From Heloderma charlesbogerti (Eukaryota; Chordata; Lepidosauria; Squamata; Helodermatidae), in NCBI GenBank assembly GCA_026122225.1, contig JANEZZ010000729.1, forward strand, positions 62,001 to 126,000: 64,000 bases of DNA, in the 5' to 3' direction. The notes under the pieces were generated by a model, which did not search any database, was not told where the DNA came from, and worked only from the letters and a program-made list of their open reading frames with translations. A program made the position numbers and the translations under genes. Below are positions 53,606-63,898 of the stretch, piece after piece; within the stretch, counting starts at the first letter, position 1, and each line of letters opens with the position of its first letter.

Positions 53606-53951
53606 CAGTGCGAGCTCCAGGTTTCGGGAGGCCATGGGCAAGACACCCTCCATGGGCCCCCGCCCTGAGGGAGTCTACCTTCCAACCACCACTGTCCCCA
53701 GCTGCTCTCGCTCCTCCTCCTCTTTCTCATCCTTGCTACCGCTTGCTTGCTTCCCAGGCAGCGAGCCAGGGAGCAAGGGGGCCACGGCATCTCCTGCTCC
53801 TCCTCCTCGCCACCACCGTTGCCTGGATCAGAGCGAGAGGCCAGGTGCAATGCTGAAGAGGAGGAGTGGGCCACTGCTTGCCAGTGGGCAACTGCTGGGG
53901 TCTGGGCCCTCGGTAAGTGCCCAATCATGCCTACCCTTGATGCCGACTCAA
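53606..53951 (-). mobile_element. CAGGGCTGG-type hAT-like MITE, copy 5
   Basis: 346 bases, CAGTGCGAGCTCCAGG ... CTTGATGCCGACTCAA. The exact 8-bp duplication ACACCAGC lies at 53598-53605 and 53952-53959. A complete, uninterrupted copy, useful as the family reference. Confidence 0.92.
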
Positions 53952-53959
53952 ACACCAGC

Positions 53960-54590
53960 CTTCTCAAACAGGGTCCTCTTCAGATGGCCTTTAATGCCCG
54001 AAATGGCCTACGGCCAGGTTACCTGAAGAAGCATCTCCTCCCATATTTACATACCTGGGCCATCAGGTCATAATCCAGTGCTGTCTTCTCTTCCAGGTGC
54101 TGCTGCCAAATGCAATGAGGCAAGTCGCTGCGAGAGAGAGGGTGATTTCAATGGTGGCTTGCCACTTGTTGACAGCCCTTCCTAGAGAGGCTCATCTAGT
54201 GCCAATGTTAGGGTCTGTCCCCCCCATTCCCAGTAATGACCTTTGTATTCTTCCTGGCATTTTGAGAACTGTTTTAGTGCTTTTAGATCTTTGCACTGAT
54301 TTATTTTTCTGCTGGCTTTACTTTGGGTTTATTATGTGCTGCATTGTTTTTGCCACTTGCTGGTGGTTTTATTGTGCTTTTATTATGTGCTGTCTTATCC
54401 TCATTGCTTTATTGTTGGATCATGACTACAGGTTCTCAGTGATTTGCTGTACTTTATGCAAATGTGAAAAGCTGCATCACAAGAGCAATAACAAATCCAA
54501 GTTTAAAAAAAAATTGCATTTATACACAAAAGTGTGTGCTGTTGTTTGAATGTAATTTCTGATTCAATGTTATTAAATAAATATTTACTT
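53960..54590 (+). mobile_element. L2-like LINE 3' end
   Basis: CTACGGCCAGGTTACCTGAA and CATCTCCTCCCATATTT match the L2-like terminal coding region. RVISMVACHLLTALPREAHL is a degraded form of the AFSVVAPTFWNSLPREI motif. A T-rich 3' region and ATTAAATAAATATT tail follow. Confidence 0.6.
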
Positions 54591-54675
54591 GATTATTATT
54601 CCACCCCTCTCCAAGAAATCACACAGATAGCAACAGCGACTAGTAATATTTCTTCTACCCATCCTAACATTAAAT

Positions 54676-54875
54676 AACCCCAGTATTTTGCCACCAAAAT
54701 GAACTTTCTACATGCATTTGTTCACAAGTGATCACATATCCCCATTCATGTGTCAGCCATCTTGGAAAATGGCAGCTACAGCATCCATGCTCATGAATGG
54801 GTATGTTTACCATAGCTGAATGTGTTCCTATATGGGCCTGAAACACAGACAAACTTCAAGTTTCTTCACAAATCT
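54676..54875 (+). repeat. Unclassified dispersed repeat, copy 2
   Basis: Inverted counterpart of 50728-50905. Confidence 0.6.
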
Positions 54876-54893
54876 ATTTTTAATGGGAGTCTG

Positions 54894-55261
54894 TGGACCC
54901 CTTCTATATGAGGAATTTACTGTGCATTCATGATTCCTCATTGATGGTAGTTTGCGAGTGCTTTATACAATGTCATCCTCCAGGGCCTCTCCTGTGCTCT
55001 GCAACCATTATAGCAGGCTTTTTTCTAATGAGGAAAGTCTGGTATTTCTGTGAATGGCAGCATGAAACCCTGGTGTATTTGTGCAATTCTGCTAAACCAC
55101 AGCACTACCTAGTGGTTGTGTAATGGAACATATAGAAAGGTAGAGAATGGAAACCCCCAGAAAAAAACACATGTAAAGGAGCCAGTCTTAATCCCACAAA
55201 AAATCCAGAAGCAGAAGCCTCAGTAAAGTGGCAGATTAAAAGCCTCCTGTAGAAAGCCCTA
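54894..55261. mobile_element. GGGCTTTTCTACATGAGG-type MITE, copy 1
   Basis: CCCTTCTATATGAGGAATTT at the left and AGCCTCCTGTAGAAAGCCCT at the right are inverted repeats. The interior (CCACAGCACTACCTAGTGGT) is shared with 59343-59578 and 62471-62818. Duplication not readable. Confidence 0.65.
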
Positions 55262-55355
55262 TGGCAATCCTGGATTATGTAGAGATGTGGTTTGGGAGTG
55301 TGTTCAGGGCTTAGAGCTCCCCCTCCAGGCACTGAAGGGACTAGGTATGGCAATA

Positions 55356-55462
55356 CTGGCTCCTGCAATTGGCACACACTATATAGCTATGACCACGCTG
55401 GCTAGGGGTGATGGGAATTGTAGTCGAATACATCTGGAGGGTGCCAGGGTGTGGGGAGGCTG
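55356..55462. mobile_element. Palindromic MITE, degraded
   Basis: GGGAATTGTAGTCGAATACA, TCTGGAGGGTGCCAGGGTG and GGGGAGGCTG form the right half. Left half worn. Confidence 0.5.
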
Positions 55463-55565
55463 CAATGCAGTCCTTAGATTGGCCAAGCTTGGTATGAACT
55501 CGGGATGCTTCATGTTCTGCTCTTACCAGCTCAATAGAGGCCCTGGGCCCCGGGCCCCGGGGGAA

Positions 55566-55735
55566 GAACATAAGAACATAAGAAGAGCCCTGCTGGATCA
55601 GATCAAGGGTCCATCTCATCCAGCACTCTGTTCACACAGTGGCCAACCAGCTGCCTACAGGAAATCCACAAGCAGGACACGAGCACTTCAGCACCCTCCT
55701 GCCCATGTTCCCCCGCAGCTGCTGTGCATAGGCTC
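55566..55735 (-). mobile_element. CR1/L3-like LINE 3' end
   Basis: GAACATAAGAACATAAGAAG is the complement of the terminal TTCTTATG repeat, followed by CACAGTGGCCAACCAGCTGC and CACAAGCAGGACACGAGC. Confidence 0.7.
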
Positions 55736-55762
55736 ACCGCCTCTGATCCTGGAGGTAGTTCT

Positions 55763-55812
55763 GCACCGCTGAACTAGACCAAGGGTCTGGCTCTGTATAA
55801 GGCAGTTTCACA
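55763..55812 (+). mobile_element. SINE 3' end fragment
   Basis: GCTGAACTAGACCAAGGGTC and TGTATAAGGCAGTTTCAC match the 3' end of the tRNA-derived SINE. Confidence 0.5.
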
Positions 55813-56009
55813 AGCGTCACCATCTGAGGAGCCCTTGAGCATTCCAAGGGGTTTGTCCAAGAAGCCAAGACATCATTCAGGGGTCACCCCTGGGAAGTGG
55901 GGAGGTGGCGCAGAAAGATTCCTTCCGCAAGCTGCCAACACTGGCCTTGTTTGGAGGACGATCCACAGCCAAGATAGACAGGCAGACACTGGACAGCGGG
56001 GGGCGGGGG

Positions 56010-56215
56010 GGCCCATAGCTCAGCGGCGAGCTCACGCATTGCACTGCCTGCAGAAGGTCTCAGGGGACATCCCCGTTTTTTACAATGTTCCTTGGCTAAG
56101 AGAGCTGGGAAAAGGACCTCTGTCTGAGACCCTGGAGAGCTGCTGTCCGTCAGATGAAGCCATGCTGTGCTAAACGGACCAAGGGTCTGACTCAGTTAGT
56201 AAAAGCCAGCTGTAG
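56010..56215 (+). mobile_element. tRNA-derived SINE, divergent
   Basis: GCCCATAGCTCAGCGGCGAG over the A box; GACCCTGGAGAGCTGCTG core; AAGGGTCTGACTCAGTTAG near the 3' end. The B box is worn. Confidence 0.65.
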
Positions 56216-56221
56216 TAACCC

Positions 56222-56405
56222 AGAGTGACTTCTTTGCATGCAGAAGGTCCCAGGTTCGATCCCCGGTGTCTCCAGCTTACCTTCCCAGGAAAGAAGGCTA
56301 GAACAGGAGCCGTCCTTTGGGAGACCCCTTCAGGAGAGCTGGTGCCAGTCAGACCGGGCCACGCTGGGCAACGCGGAGCACTGGTCTGGCTCTGGTCGTG
56401 GCACT
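56222..56405 (+). mobile_element. tRNA-derived SINE, head-to-tail with the previous copy
   Basis: TTTGCATGCAGAAGGTCCCA, a good B box GGTTCGATCCC, then TCAGGAGAGCTGGTGCCAG and CACTGGTCTGGCTCTGG. Lies a few bases from the preceding SINE in the same orientation. Confidence 0.7.
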
Positions 56406-56895
56406 TGCGCATATTCCAGGGGTTGAAACTCACGTTGGCTGAATTCCAAGGAGCATGCAGAGCGTGTGCATTGACCCCGCTTGGATGCCGCTTGGCATGT
56501 CTGTCCGCCTCCTTCACCCCCGTGTGAATATCCCAGCTCCACTCTGATATACCCTGTCATCTTATGGATGACTTATGCACAGAAGCCATAGTTAACAGAA
56601 ATAAAAAATTACAGACTGGATGCAAGAAAGACAGTATTTCGATTTTTAGCGATCAGAATCTCTGGGAGTTTAAATGATGAGGACTGAGCTGCCCTCTTGT
56701 GGCGAGACAGAACTGAACGCTGCCCGTCTCTGGGCGACAGGAACCTCCACTGCCTGCTCCTTCAGCTATACCACAGGCACAAGGTTCATCTGATTTGTGA
56801 TGGGCTGGTTTCATGAACCAAAGGATATGAGTGCGAGAAACTGGGAACGTAAGAACATGCAGGCATGAGCAGAGCCTTCCTCGATCAGACCAAAG

Positions 56896-57079
56896 GCCTC
56901 TCTCGGCCAGATGTGCCCGATCTTGTCTGATCTTGGAAGCTAAGCAGGGTCAGCCCTGGTTAGAACTTAGATGGGGGACTGCCTGGGAATCGGGCTTCCG
57001 GCCCTGAGCGGGGGGTTGGACTCAATGGTCTTGTAGGCCTGTCCAGCCCTACCATTCTATGATTCTGTGATTCTATGAT
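56896..57079 (+). mobile_element. 5S rRNA-derived SINE with CR1-like tail
   Basis: 56905-56993 closely resembles 5S rRNA positions from GCCCGATCTCGTCTGATC to GACCGCCTGGGAAT, with substitutions, including the internal promoter region (GGAAGCTAAGCAGGGTC). After CGGG it switches to GGTTGGACTCAATGGTCTTG and ends ATTCTATGATTCTGTGATTC, the CR1-type 3' terminus. A pol III head joined to a LINE tail is the standard SINE layout, so this is a retroposon and not a working 5S gene. It sits inside a worn CR1/L3-like fragment (56850-57150, -). Confidence 0.82.
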
Positions 57080-57149
57080 CACAAGCCCACAAGCCAGCAG
57101 CTTACAAGATGCCCTCAAACGAGGCATGAAGACAGGAGCCCCCTCCAGG

Positions 57150-58740
57150 TGCCAAATTCAGTCGCCAGTGGGAGGGCCACCATCTTGTCCTTTGCTTCAG
57201 GCAGCAAAATGTCTTGGGCCGGCCTGGCTTCAATCTTGAATTCAGCAGAACAGCCAGATCCCCTCTTTCCAGGCTAAGAGCCAGCGAGTCTCACTTTGGG
57301 CATTTTCTTCCCCCTGGTCTCCTGCTTCTCCCTTCAGGAAAGTCTCCCCCGGTTTCCCCGTCTCGCCTCCCGCGTTCATGCACCCATCTGAAATGGTGTC
57401 TCCAGCTTGACTGAGCTGCATTCCTTGTGTTTATTACAGATCATTTTAAAAAATAAATAAATAAAATCTTGTTTACACAGGCCCAGCTTGGGTCTTGGCA
57501 AATCGGGCTGAGATGTGATTTGCCATTCCAAACACTGCCTGGAGATCTGTAAAACTGTATTTGTTTAAGAATCTGGCCAAGTGGGAGATGGTGAATCTAG
57601 AGGGAGCTTTTAAAGTAGTCACTAGCTTGCCAGAAGAACTTGAGAGCGTGCTTCCTCCTCAGCGTTATATTGTGTCATGAATTATTGAAGCACATGGTGG
57701 AATCGTACATTTGCAGAAAACAGGGGCAAGGGCCAGCAGATGAAGCACTGTGGCACACACCTCAATGGCCACCCAAAGCTATAGAAATTTGGGGTTTGCC
57801 AGCAGTTGAAACTACCTGCCTTCTGTCTGGCCACTGTACCAGCCCACCTGCAGCTACAGAAAACAGCTCAGCCATTTGTCAAAGGGACTAGGATGATGCA
57901 GAGTATTTTCCAGGCTTAGTTCCAAATGCATTAATGGATTAATTATTCTTATATCCCTTAGGTTCACCGTGGTGCCAGCGCTCCAGAGATTCTAATCTGT
58001 TGCTATCTAGCTGGAATTTTACCAACCTGGCTAAAAGTTTAACGTCCAGGCTGTTTGCTGATCAGGGAGTGGTGTGAGTTTGTGTGTGTGTGTGTGTGTG
58101 GGGGGGGTTACATTTACTCCCATATCAGAGTTAATAGCAGACTGAAGGGGCATTCTCCACGCCTTGTCTGTCTAGGCATCATGAGGGCTACTGCAACCTT
58201 GAACACTAGTTCCCTTCCGCTAATGAGCTATTGCCTTCCCTGGCCTGGGATGAAATCTGGATATGGAGTCCTAATCAAAGACCCCACCCAGAACCAGGTG
58301 CAAACTTGACCAGCTGTTCCTGATCCATCCTTGGAAAAACAACTGGTGGAGATGCACAGTTATTGACACTCATCCATCAGCTGTCCCCAAGAGATGCTCT
58401 TTTGGGTCTGGAGCCCAAAAGTGATTCATCCCAAAGCAGAGGACAAATCCACAAATACTGGCCTCTTTTACTCATGTCCCACTAACCCTGATTTGAACAA
58501 CTAGAAGGGTAAAATTCCTCAGCACGGTGCCTTATTTGCCAGGAAAAACATAGCAAAGGAAGCCAAAATCTACTGCAGAACTTTTGCAATAACCAAGAAT
58601 GGTTTGCTCCAGTGAAAGAGCCGAAAATATAGCATAAGGTGGCGGCATCATTATGGGAGGAGGTCACCAGGGAACAGGCCCCAGATCTTTTGAGCTATCC
58701 TAATTGCCATTTTTTTTTACATTTTCCCATTGACTTGCAT
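57150..58740. other. No recognised feature
   Basis: Includes an (AAATA)n tract near 57447 and a (TG)nG(n) tract at 58079-58108. No exon or repeat family named. Confidence 0.3.
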
Positions 58741-58749
58741 TGGAAAACA

Positions 58750-59050
58750 GAAACAGCCATACCTTTTTTAGTCTGTATGATAAATAAATGAAATTTGGAC
58801 ATCTTGTAGCCCCCATGGATGTAATTGAACCTGTCCAATTTCAGGCAGCTAGGTCCAGTGACTTTTGTGCTAGTCACAGGTAAAATTTGCTATTTTCAAG
58901 AAAATCTGTCAAAGCAAAGAGCTATACTTTTTTTGTTCTTCCATGTAAGTGCATGGAATTTGGGGACCCAACAGCCCCCATGGATCTGATTGAACCTGCC
59001 AAATTTCAGGCACTTTGGTCCAGAGGCTTTTGTGCTATAAGCAAATTTGT
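58750..59050 (+). repeat. Diverged tandem duplication, ~165-bp unit
   Basis: CCCCCATGGATGTAATTGAA...CCAATTTCAGGC and CCCCCATGGATCTGATTGAA...CAAATTTCAGGC, followed by TTTTGTGCTA in both, occur at about 58810 and 58974. Preceding TATACTTTTTTTGTTCTT-like stretches also pair. Confidence 0.75.
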
Positions 59051-59136
59051 GTTATGGGCCTGTGCTGCGGATCTTGTAAGAACCTAGCAACGCCCCTGGT
59101 GTGTGTGTATCTCATGAGACATGGAGGCCTTTGCAG

Positions 59137-59258
59137 CAGCCTTCCTCAAATCGGAGCCCTCCAGATGTGTGGGACTACAACTTCCAGCATGCCCCAGCCA
59201 GCCATGCATGGGAGTTGTAATCTAACACATCTGAAGGGCCCTAGGTTGGGGAAGGCTG
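59137..59258. mobile_element. Palindromic MITE (ATGTTTTGGACTAC family)
   Basis: 122 bases, CAGCCTTCCTCAAATCGG ... GGTTGGGGAAGGCTG. The flanks CTTTGCAG (59129-59136) and CTCTGTAG (59259-59266) agree at 6 of 8 bases, both transitions. Confidence 0.78.
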
Positions 59259-59342
59259 CTCTGTAGCCTTTGCCACCCCAGCTCAAGGCTGCTCCAAATT
59301 TGTCTGTGATCCTCTGGTTTTGCTTCTGTTTGTACACAGCAC

Positions 59343-59578
59343 TTTCGGTGATTTTTTTTTTTAGAGCAGCGAAAATGGGGAATTATTTCCAATGGTGAAA
59401 GGAAGTGCTGTTTCCACTTGTGTATTTGTGCTATTTCGCTATACCACAGTGCCACCTAGAGGTTATGTAGCAGAAAAGCAGGAATGGAAATGCTCCTCAT
59501 GTAGCGCTCCGATCTCAATTTTGCAATAAAACCAAAAGTAGATGCAGTTGATTAACAGCCTCATGTAGAAAAGCCCTT
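59343..59578. mobile_element. GGGCTTTTCTACATGAGG-type MITE, copy 2, 5'-truncated
   Basis: Shares CGCTATACCACAGTGCCACC, AGAGGTTATGTAGCAGAAAA and the right end CCTCATGTAGAAAAGCCC with 62471-62818. Confidence 0.65.
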
Positions 59579-59589
59579 AATAAAAAATA

Positions 59590-60830
59590 AAATAAGGGGG
59601 GAAAAGAAGGATTTGACACTTCTGTTTCAAATATATATGTTAAATAAGCAGTCCATATATCTAAATAAGCATCCATATGAGATTGGTGGCTATAGGAGAT
59701 ACGTTAAAATGTAGTGAGAGCAGTAAGATGTTCAGTCCACTAAATGATAGGTGGTGGGTGTTTATCCTTATAAGCTTCAAGTATATGTCTCTTTGGGTAG
59801 AATCCAACTGAAGTCCTCCTTAGAGTAGACCCATTGAAATGAATGGGACATACGTTAATCATGGCTGACCTAAGTCCATTCATTTCAGTGGGTCTACTCT
59901 AAGGAGGACTGAAGTCGAATTCTACCCTTTGCTACTGCAAGGACTCTCACTTTTGCTGTCAGTCTGTTAATTCCCACACCACAGTGACGTAGTTTAAAAA
60001 CACATCCACTATTATCACAGATTTTTCAAGAATGGCGTTTATACGAGCAATGACTTCCAAGAAGAAGCCGCTACAGGACACAACCACATCATATGCCTCA
60101 ATGAAGCATTGGTCGTCATTACATCTGGCAGAGCCAGCTGCTTCTCTACAAGCCCCTGTGGTGCCCAATATATGTGAAACATCCATTTTTGTTGAAACAG
60201 CTTCAATTTTAAATCTGCAGAAATAGTACATATGGAAGCTAGGGCAACTTCCCATTGATCAGACTGTATAGGGCTCCTTATTCGATTCCTCGCTGACATC
60301 TATTCCGTTCCAAAAGGCTTTTATAAGCAGCTATTGTAGGCTTAGCTTTCTGGAAAGAACCAATTAATTCATCCAACAGTGTAGGAAGTGCAGAAGCTGA
60401 TGGCCCATAAATAGGCTCCAGCAAATGCTGTCACTGAATATACTGCCAGCTCGCACTAGACGGTAAATTCTATCCAATCCATAATACTGAAAATGGTAAA
60501 AACTCAGCATCCAATCCTATTAAGTGATCTAAAGTATAAATTCCACTATCAGCCCAGTTCCTCCACATAAAAGGCCGTCTATTTTCAAGACTGAATTCTC
60601 CCATAAAGTTAATTTAGCATGGGAATATGGATCAAAGTACAGCTGACAAGACATTGCTTGCCAAGTCTCTCCCGCCGCTAAAATTATTAGCGCAGCCATT
60701 CCTTTCTTTTTAAAATACCTAGATCCTAGCGCTATCCGGTCAGAGAGAGATGCCAAATAAGTTGACTCCAAAACAACCCATGGAAGAGTATTAAAAGAAA
60801 AATTTGTTTTCCAGTCATTGGTAGGAGTTA
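59590..60830 (-). mobile_element. L1 LINE ORF2 fragment
   Basis: The complement of 59959-60255 and 60529-60834 is open and has the feel of L1 ORF2 C-terminal sequence (RCNDDQCFIEAYDVVVSC, FLEVIARINAILEK; LPWVVLESTYLASL). Frame breaks are frequent. A palindromic repeat at 59797-59932 interrupts it. L1 assignment is by resemblance. Confidence 0.6.
59797..59932. mobile_element. Palindromic MITE-like repeat
   Basis: Two ~52-bp arms, GGGTAGAATCCAACTGAAGT... and ...GACTGAAGTCGAATTCTACCC, including CCTCCTTAGAGTAGACCCAT and its near-exact complement, around a short loop. Confidence 0.85.
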
Positions 60831-61084
60831 ACAAATAAATGTTATGATATAAACTGAGTTTATATGATATAAGCTTATGATATAAACTAAGTATAGGAGT
60901 TTTAAAAAACCCTCGCTAGCCATATCCCGAAGGAGAATCCTGAGTCACCCTCTCAGATATGTATATTTATGTCCCCCTTTTCTATTATTTATATTCAAAG
61001 AAACTATAAAAAACCTTCCATCAAAAAGCACAGACATCCAAAACAAACAAACGACTGAACAAACTATTAATAAAACTTCACAAT

Positions 61085-61350
61085 TAGGCGTATGGGCCGT
61101 GACTGCCTCCCTGTGCATAGTTGCCTGGGTGTAGCTCCATGTAACTCAGGGGTGCTTTGGACTTCATGGGTTCAACTTGTAAAACACATCGAGCTTTAAC
61201 AAAAGATCTCCATCCAGCAGAAATGCAACTTTTAGGTTTTAATTACAAATGCAAGGGATCTTACAGAGTGTTGCCATTCAAACTGCTAGAGCGAAGTGGA
61301 AACCAGAGAAAAGGACAGAAGTAGCCTTCAGGGCTATGTTCTCCTTCCAG
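61085..61350. other. No recognised feature
   Basis: Nothing assigned between the L1 fragment and the MITE cluster. Confidence 0.3.
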
Positions 61351-61351
61351 G

Positions 61352-61640
61352 CAGCACTGACATCAAGGGCAGATATGGTTGGCTACCTGCCAAGGGCCCA
61401 CACCCCAGCAGGGGCCCACTGGCGAGAGCCCCCCGGACTTGCTGCTCCTCCTCACCATCGCACCCTGCCTGTTCACCTGCCTCTCCCTCTGGCCCAGGCC
61501 ATGTTGGTGGTGAGAAGGTGGACCAGGGATGCGGCTGCCTGCTTGCTCACCGGCTCTCTGCCCGTCTAGCAAGCAAGGGATGGCAATACTGAGGAGGAGG
61601 AGGGGGAGGAGCGAGAGCAACTGGTGACAATGGTGGTGAG
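61352..61640 (+). mobile_element. CAGGGCTGG-type hAT-like MITE, copy 6, right end missing
   Basis: Starts CAGCACTGACATCAAGGG, then GCCCACTGGCGAGAGCC and TCTCCCTCTGGCCCAGGCC; homology stops near 61640. Its left flank CTTCCAGG (61344-61351) resembles TTCCCAGG after copy 7 (62241-62248), 6 of 8. Confidence 0.72.
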
Positions 61641-61846
61641 CTTTGAACCTCCCATCCGACGAAACCCCTTGAAAGCTTTAAACGTGAGAGATTTACATCA
61701 TCCCTACATGGGGCTGAATCTCTGGCCCGGTAGAGAAATCCATACGCAACAGGTATGCAGTGAAGAAGTCTTCTGATTTCTTGCTGGGGCTGGGCAACAG
61801 TACCAGCCGCACCCTGGGAGGAAGTTTCATTGGTTAGAGGGAGAGT

Positions 61847-62240
61847 CAGGGCCGGTGTCAGGGGCAGGCATGGCCGGGCCGCTGCCAAGGGCCCACACCC
61901 CAGCAGAGGCCCGCTGACAAGAGCACCCCAGGCTTGCTGCTCCTCCTCACCCCTGCAACCTGCTTGCTCACCTGCCTCTCGCTCTGGCCCAGGCAACGGT
62001 GGCGGTGATGAGAAGCTGGGCCAGGAGATGCGACTGCCTGCTTGCTCCCTGGCTCTCGGCCTGTCTAGCAAGCAAGAGGTAGCAATGATGAGAAAGAGGA
62101 GGAGGAGGTGGAGGAGGAGCGAGAGCAGCTGGGGATGATAAATAATTAATAAATGGTCTGGAGAAGGTAGACTCACTGAAGGAGAGGGACCATGGAGGGT
62201 GCCTTGCTCAAGGACCCTCACAAGCTTGGAACCACCGCTG
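61847..62240 (+). mobile_element. CAGGGCTGG-type hAT-like MITE, copy 7
   Basis: CAGGGCCGGTGTCAGGGG ... AAGCTTGGAACCACCGCTG. Full-length internal homology. Its own immediate flanks do not match. Confidence 0.75.
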
Positions 62241-62430
62241 TTCCCAGGACCAGAGGCAGGATGCCTTCATGCTCCTCTGAATAGCCATTGCTGGGGAGCA
62301 ACAGCAGGAGAGGGATATTGCGCTCATGCCCTGCTTGTGCGCTTCCCATTGGGACATCTGGCTGGCCACTGTGAGAAACAGGACAAGATGTGCCTGTTTG
62401 GACTGATGCAGCAGCTCTCTTTTGTTATTA
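62241..62430 (+). mobile_element. CR1/L3-like LINE fragment
   Basis: CAGAGGCAGGATGCCTTCAT, GCTCATGCCCTGCTTGTGCG and GGCTGGCCACTGTGAGAAAC match the 3' part of the LINE. Confidence 0.6.
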
Positions 62431-62470
62431 TGTTCCTAACCAGCCTCAGCTTGATCATTTCCCTCATTCT

Positions 62471-62818
62471 CTCAGCTTTTCTACATGAGGCATTTATTGC
62501 CCACTCATCATTCTCTACTCACAGTTGTTTACAGGTTCTTTAGACCACATCATGACCCTCCAGTAACCAGCAGTTCTGGTGAGGCTTTTTTAGAGCAGGA
62601 AAAATGCAGCATTTAATTGTGAAAGTGAAGGAAGAGCGATTTCCTCTTGTGTATTTTTCCTATTCCACTATACCACAGTGCCACCTAGAGGTTGTGTAGC
62701 AGAAAAGCAGGAAAGGAAACACTCCTTGTGTAGTGCTTATATCTCAATTCTGTGACAAAATTGAAAGTACATAGAGCAGAATAACAGCCAGTTAGCAGCC
62801 TCATGTAAAAAAGCTCTC
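62471..62818. mobile_element. GGGCTTTTCTACATGAGG-type MITE, copy 3
   Basis: CAGCTTTTCTACATGAGGC at the left is inverted at the right as GCCTCATGTAAAAAAGCTC. Interior CCACTATACCACAGTGCCAC. Best-preserved ends of the three copies. Confidence 0.72.
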
Positions 62819-62829
62819 TGACTTCCTTT

Positions 62830-63200
62830 ATGCGTCTCTCTCACAAACAAAAGTGAAACTTGAAAGCTTGTTATCACCTCATCTACTTGCCAGAGCAAAG
62901 AAGATCTGTCACTTAGCTGGGCACTTTGACAGATGACATCATCACTGCTGGACTGAAAAATGTCCTGGCGCTGTGCTCCCCCTCCGCTACAGCACTGCTG
63001 GGGACAGGTTCACATTGTTATTTTCAACACATAGAAAGACATGACAAACGGACCGTTCTCCTGGGGTGAACTAGTCTTATGAATGCACTAAGGCCTGATG
63101 ATGTAGCACAGCCAGGCACACTGATACAGAAAAAGGCGAGAGGCTAGTTTGAGGCTAGTATCCTGGGGTCTAATAATAACCAGACACTGCATACGCAGAG
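62830..63200. other. No recognised feature
   Basis: Unassigned sequence. Confidence 0.3.
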
Positions 63201-63203
63201 GAT

Positions 63204-63329
63204 GTATGAACCTGCCTTATGTTGTGTCTACCCAGTTCTGTTTGTTCCTGCCACCTGAGATATGAGGGATTGAATCTGAGACCTTCTGCATGCACAGCAG
63301 GGGCTCTACCACTGAGCTGCTACAGCCCA
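63204..63329 (-). mobile_element. tRNA-derived SINE, partial
   Basis: Complement: GTAGCAGCTCAGTGGTAGAG head, CTTTGCATGC-type segment at 63282-63298 and TCAATCCCTCATATC over the B box. Core largely deleted. Confidence 0.65.
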
Positions 63330-63467
63330 CCCGTTAAGTGAATGAGACAAAGAGTTGCTGCCCCTCCCTGTCTCTTGCCCCACCCCTCTCAATCCCTTCT
63401 AACATCCAGTTGCGCATGAGGCATGACGTGGCACCACTGCACTGTGTTTGTTGCTCTGACCCACAGC

Positions 63468-63898
63468 TGGGATCTCGGAGAAATCCGCTGTGGAATCAAA
63501 CGAGTGTGGATTTCTATGAATCCAACCCACAGATTCCACAGTGGACCAGCTTTTCCCAAGTCTCATGGATTCCGTGGACTTGCAGACTGTTTTTTTTGTT
63601 TGTTTGTATGTTTAACTTTCCGGAGCTTTATGCAAATTTAGTCATAGAAAAATACATAATTTTTTAAAAAAAAACCTGCCGAAAATGTGCATTTTGTCTC
63701 ATAGGCTAAAGCATGAGAATGAGCATTGGGGGGGGGGGATTTGCACATTTGGGGGGGGATGTCACATTTTCGCAAGGATGAATTTGCGCACATTCGGGAA
63801 ATGGGGGGAAATCCAATTCTGTCAATGAGCTGAGGATGGAACGAGAGGCACCCGGCAACCTGTGGAACACATATGGAAGGGATTTTGCAACATCCATA
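63468..63898. mobile_element. TAGGGATGT hAT-like element, family 2, copy 3
   Basis: GGGATCTCGGAGAAATCCG ... GATTTTGCAACATCCATA. Interior TCATAGGCTAAAGCATGAGA and GGGATTTGCACATTTGGG match 16501-16910 and 42060-42300. Ends eroded; no duplication readable. Confidence 0.68.

Noticed and set aside
55356..55470. Target duplication for the palindromic MITE here
   Set aside because: The left end is too worn; the best 8-base candidates do not match.
56222..56300. tRNA gene suggested by a good B box
   Set aside because: It belongs to a dispersed SINE with seven other copies here; no complete cloverleaf is evident.
56896..56993. Functional 5S rRNA gene
   Set aside because: The 5' end is missing, substitutions are many, and it is fused to a CR1 tail inside another repeat.
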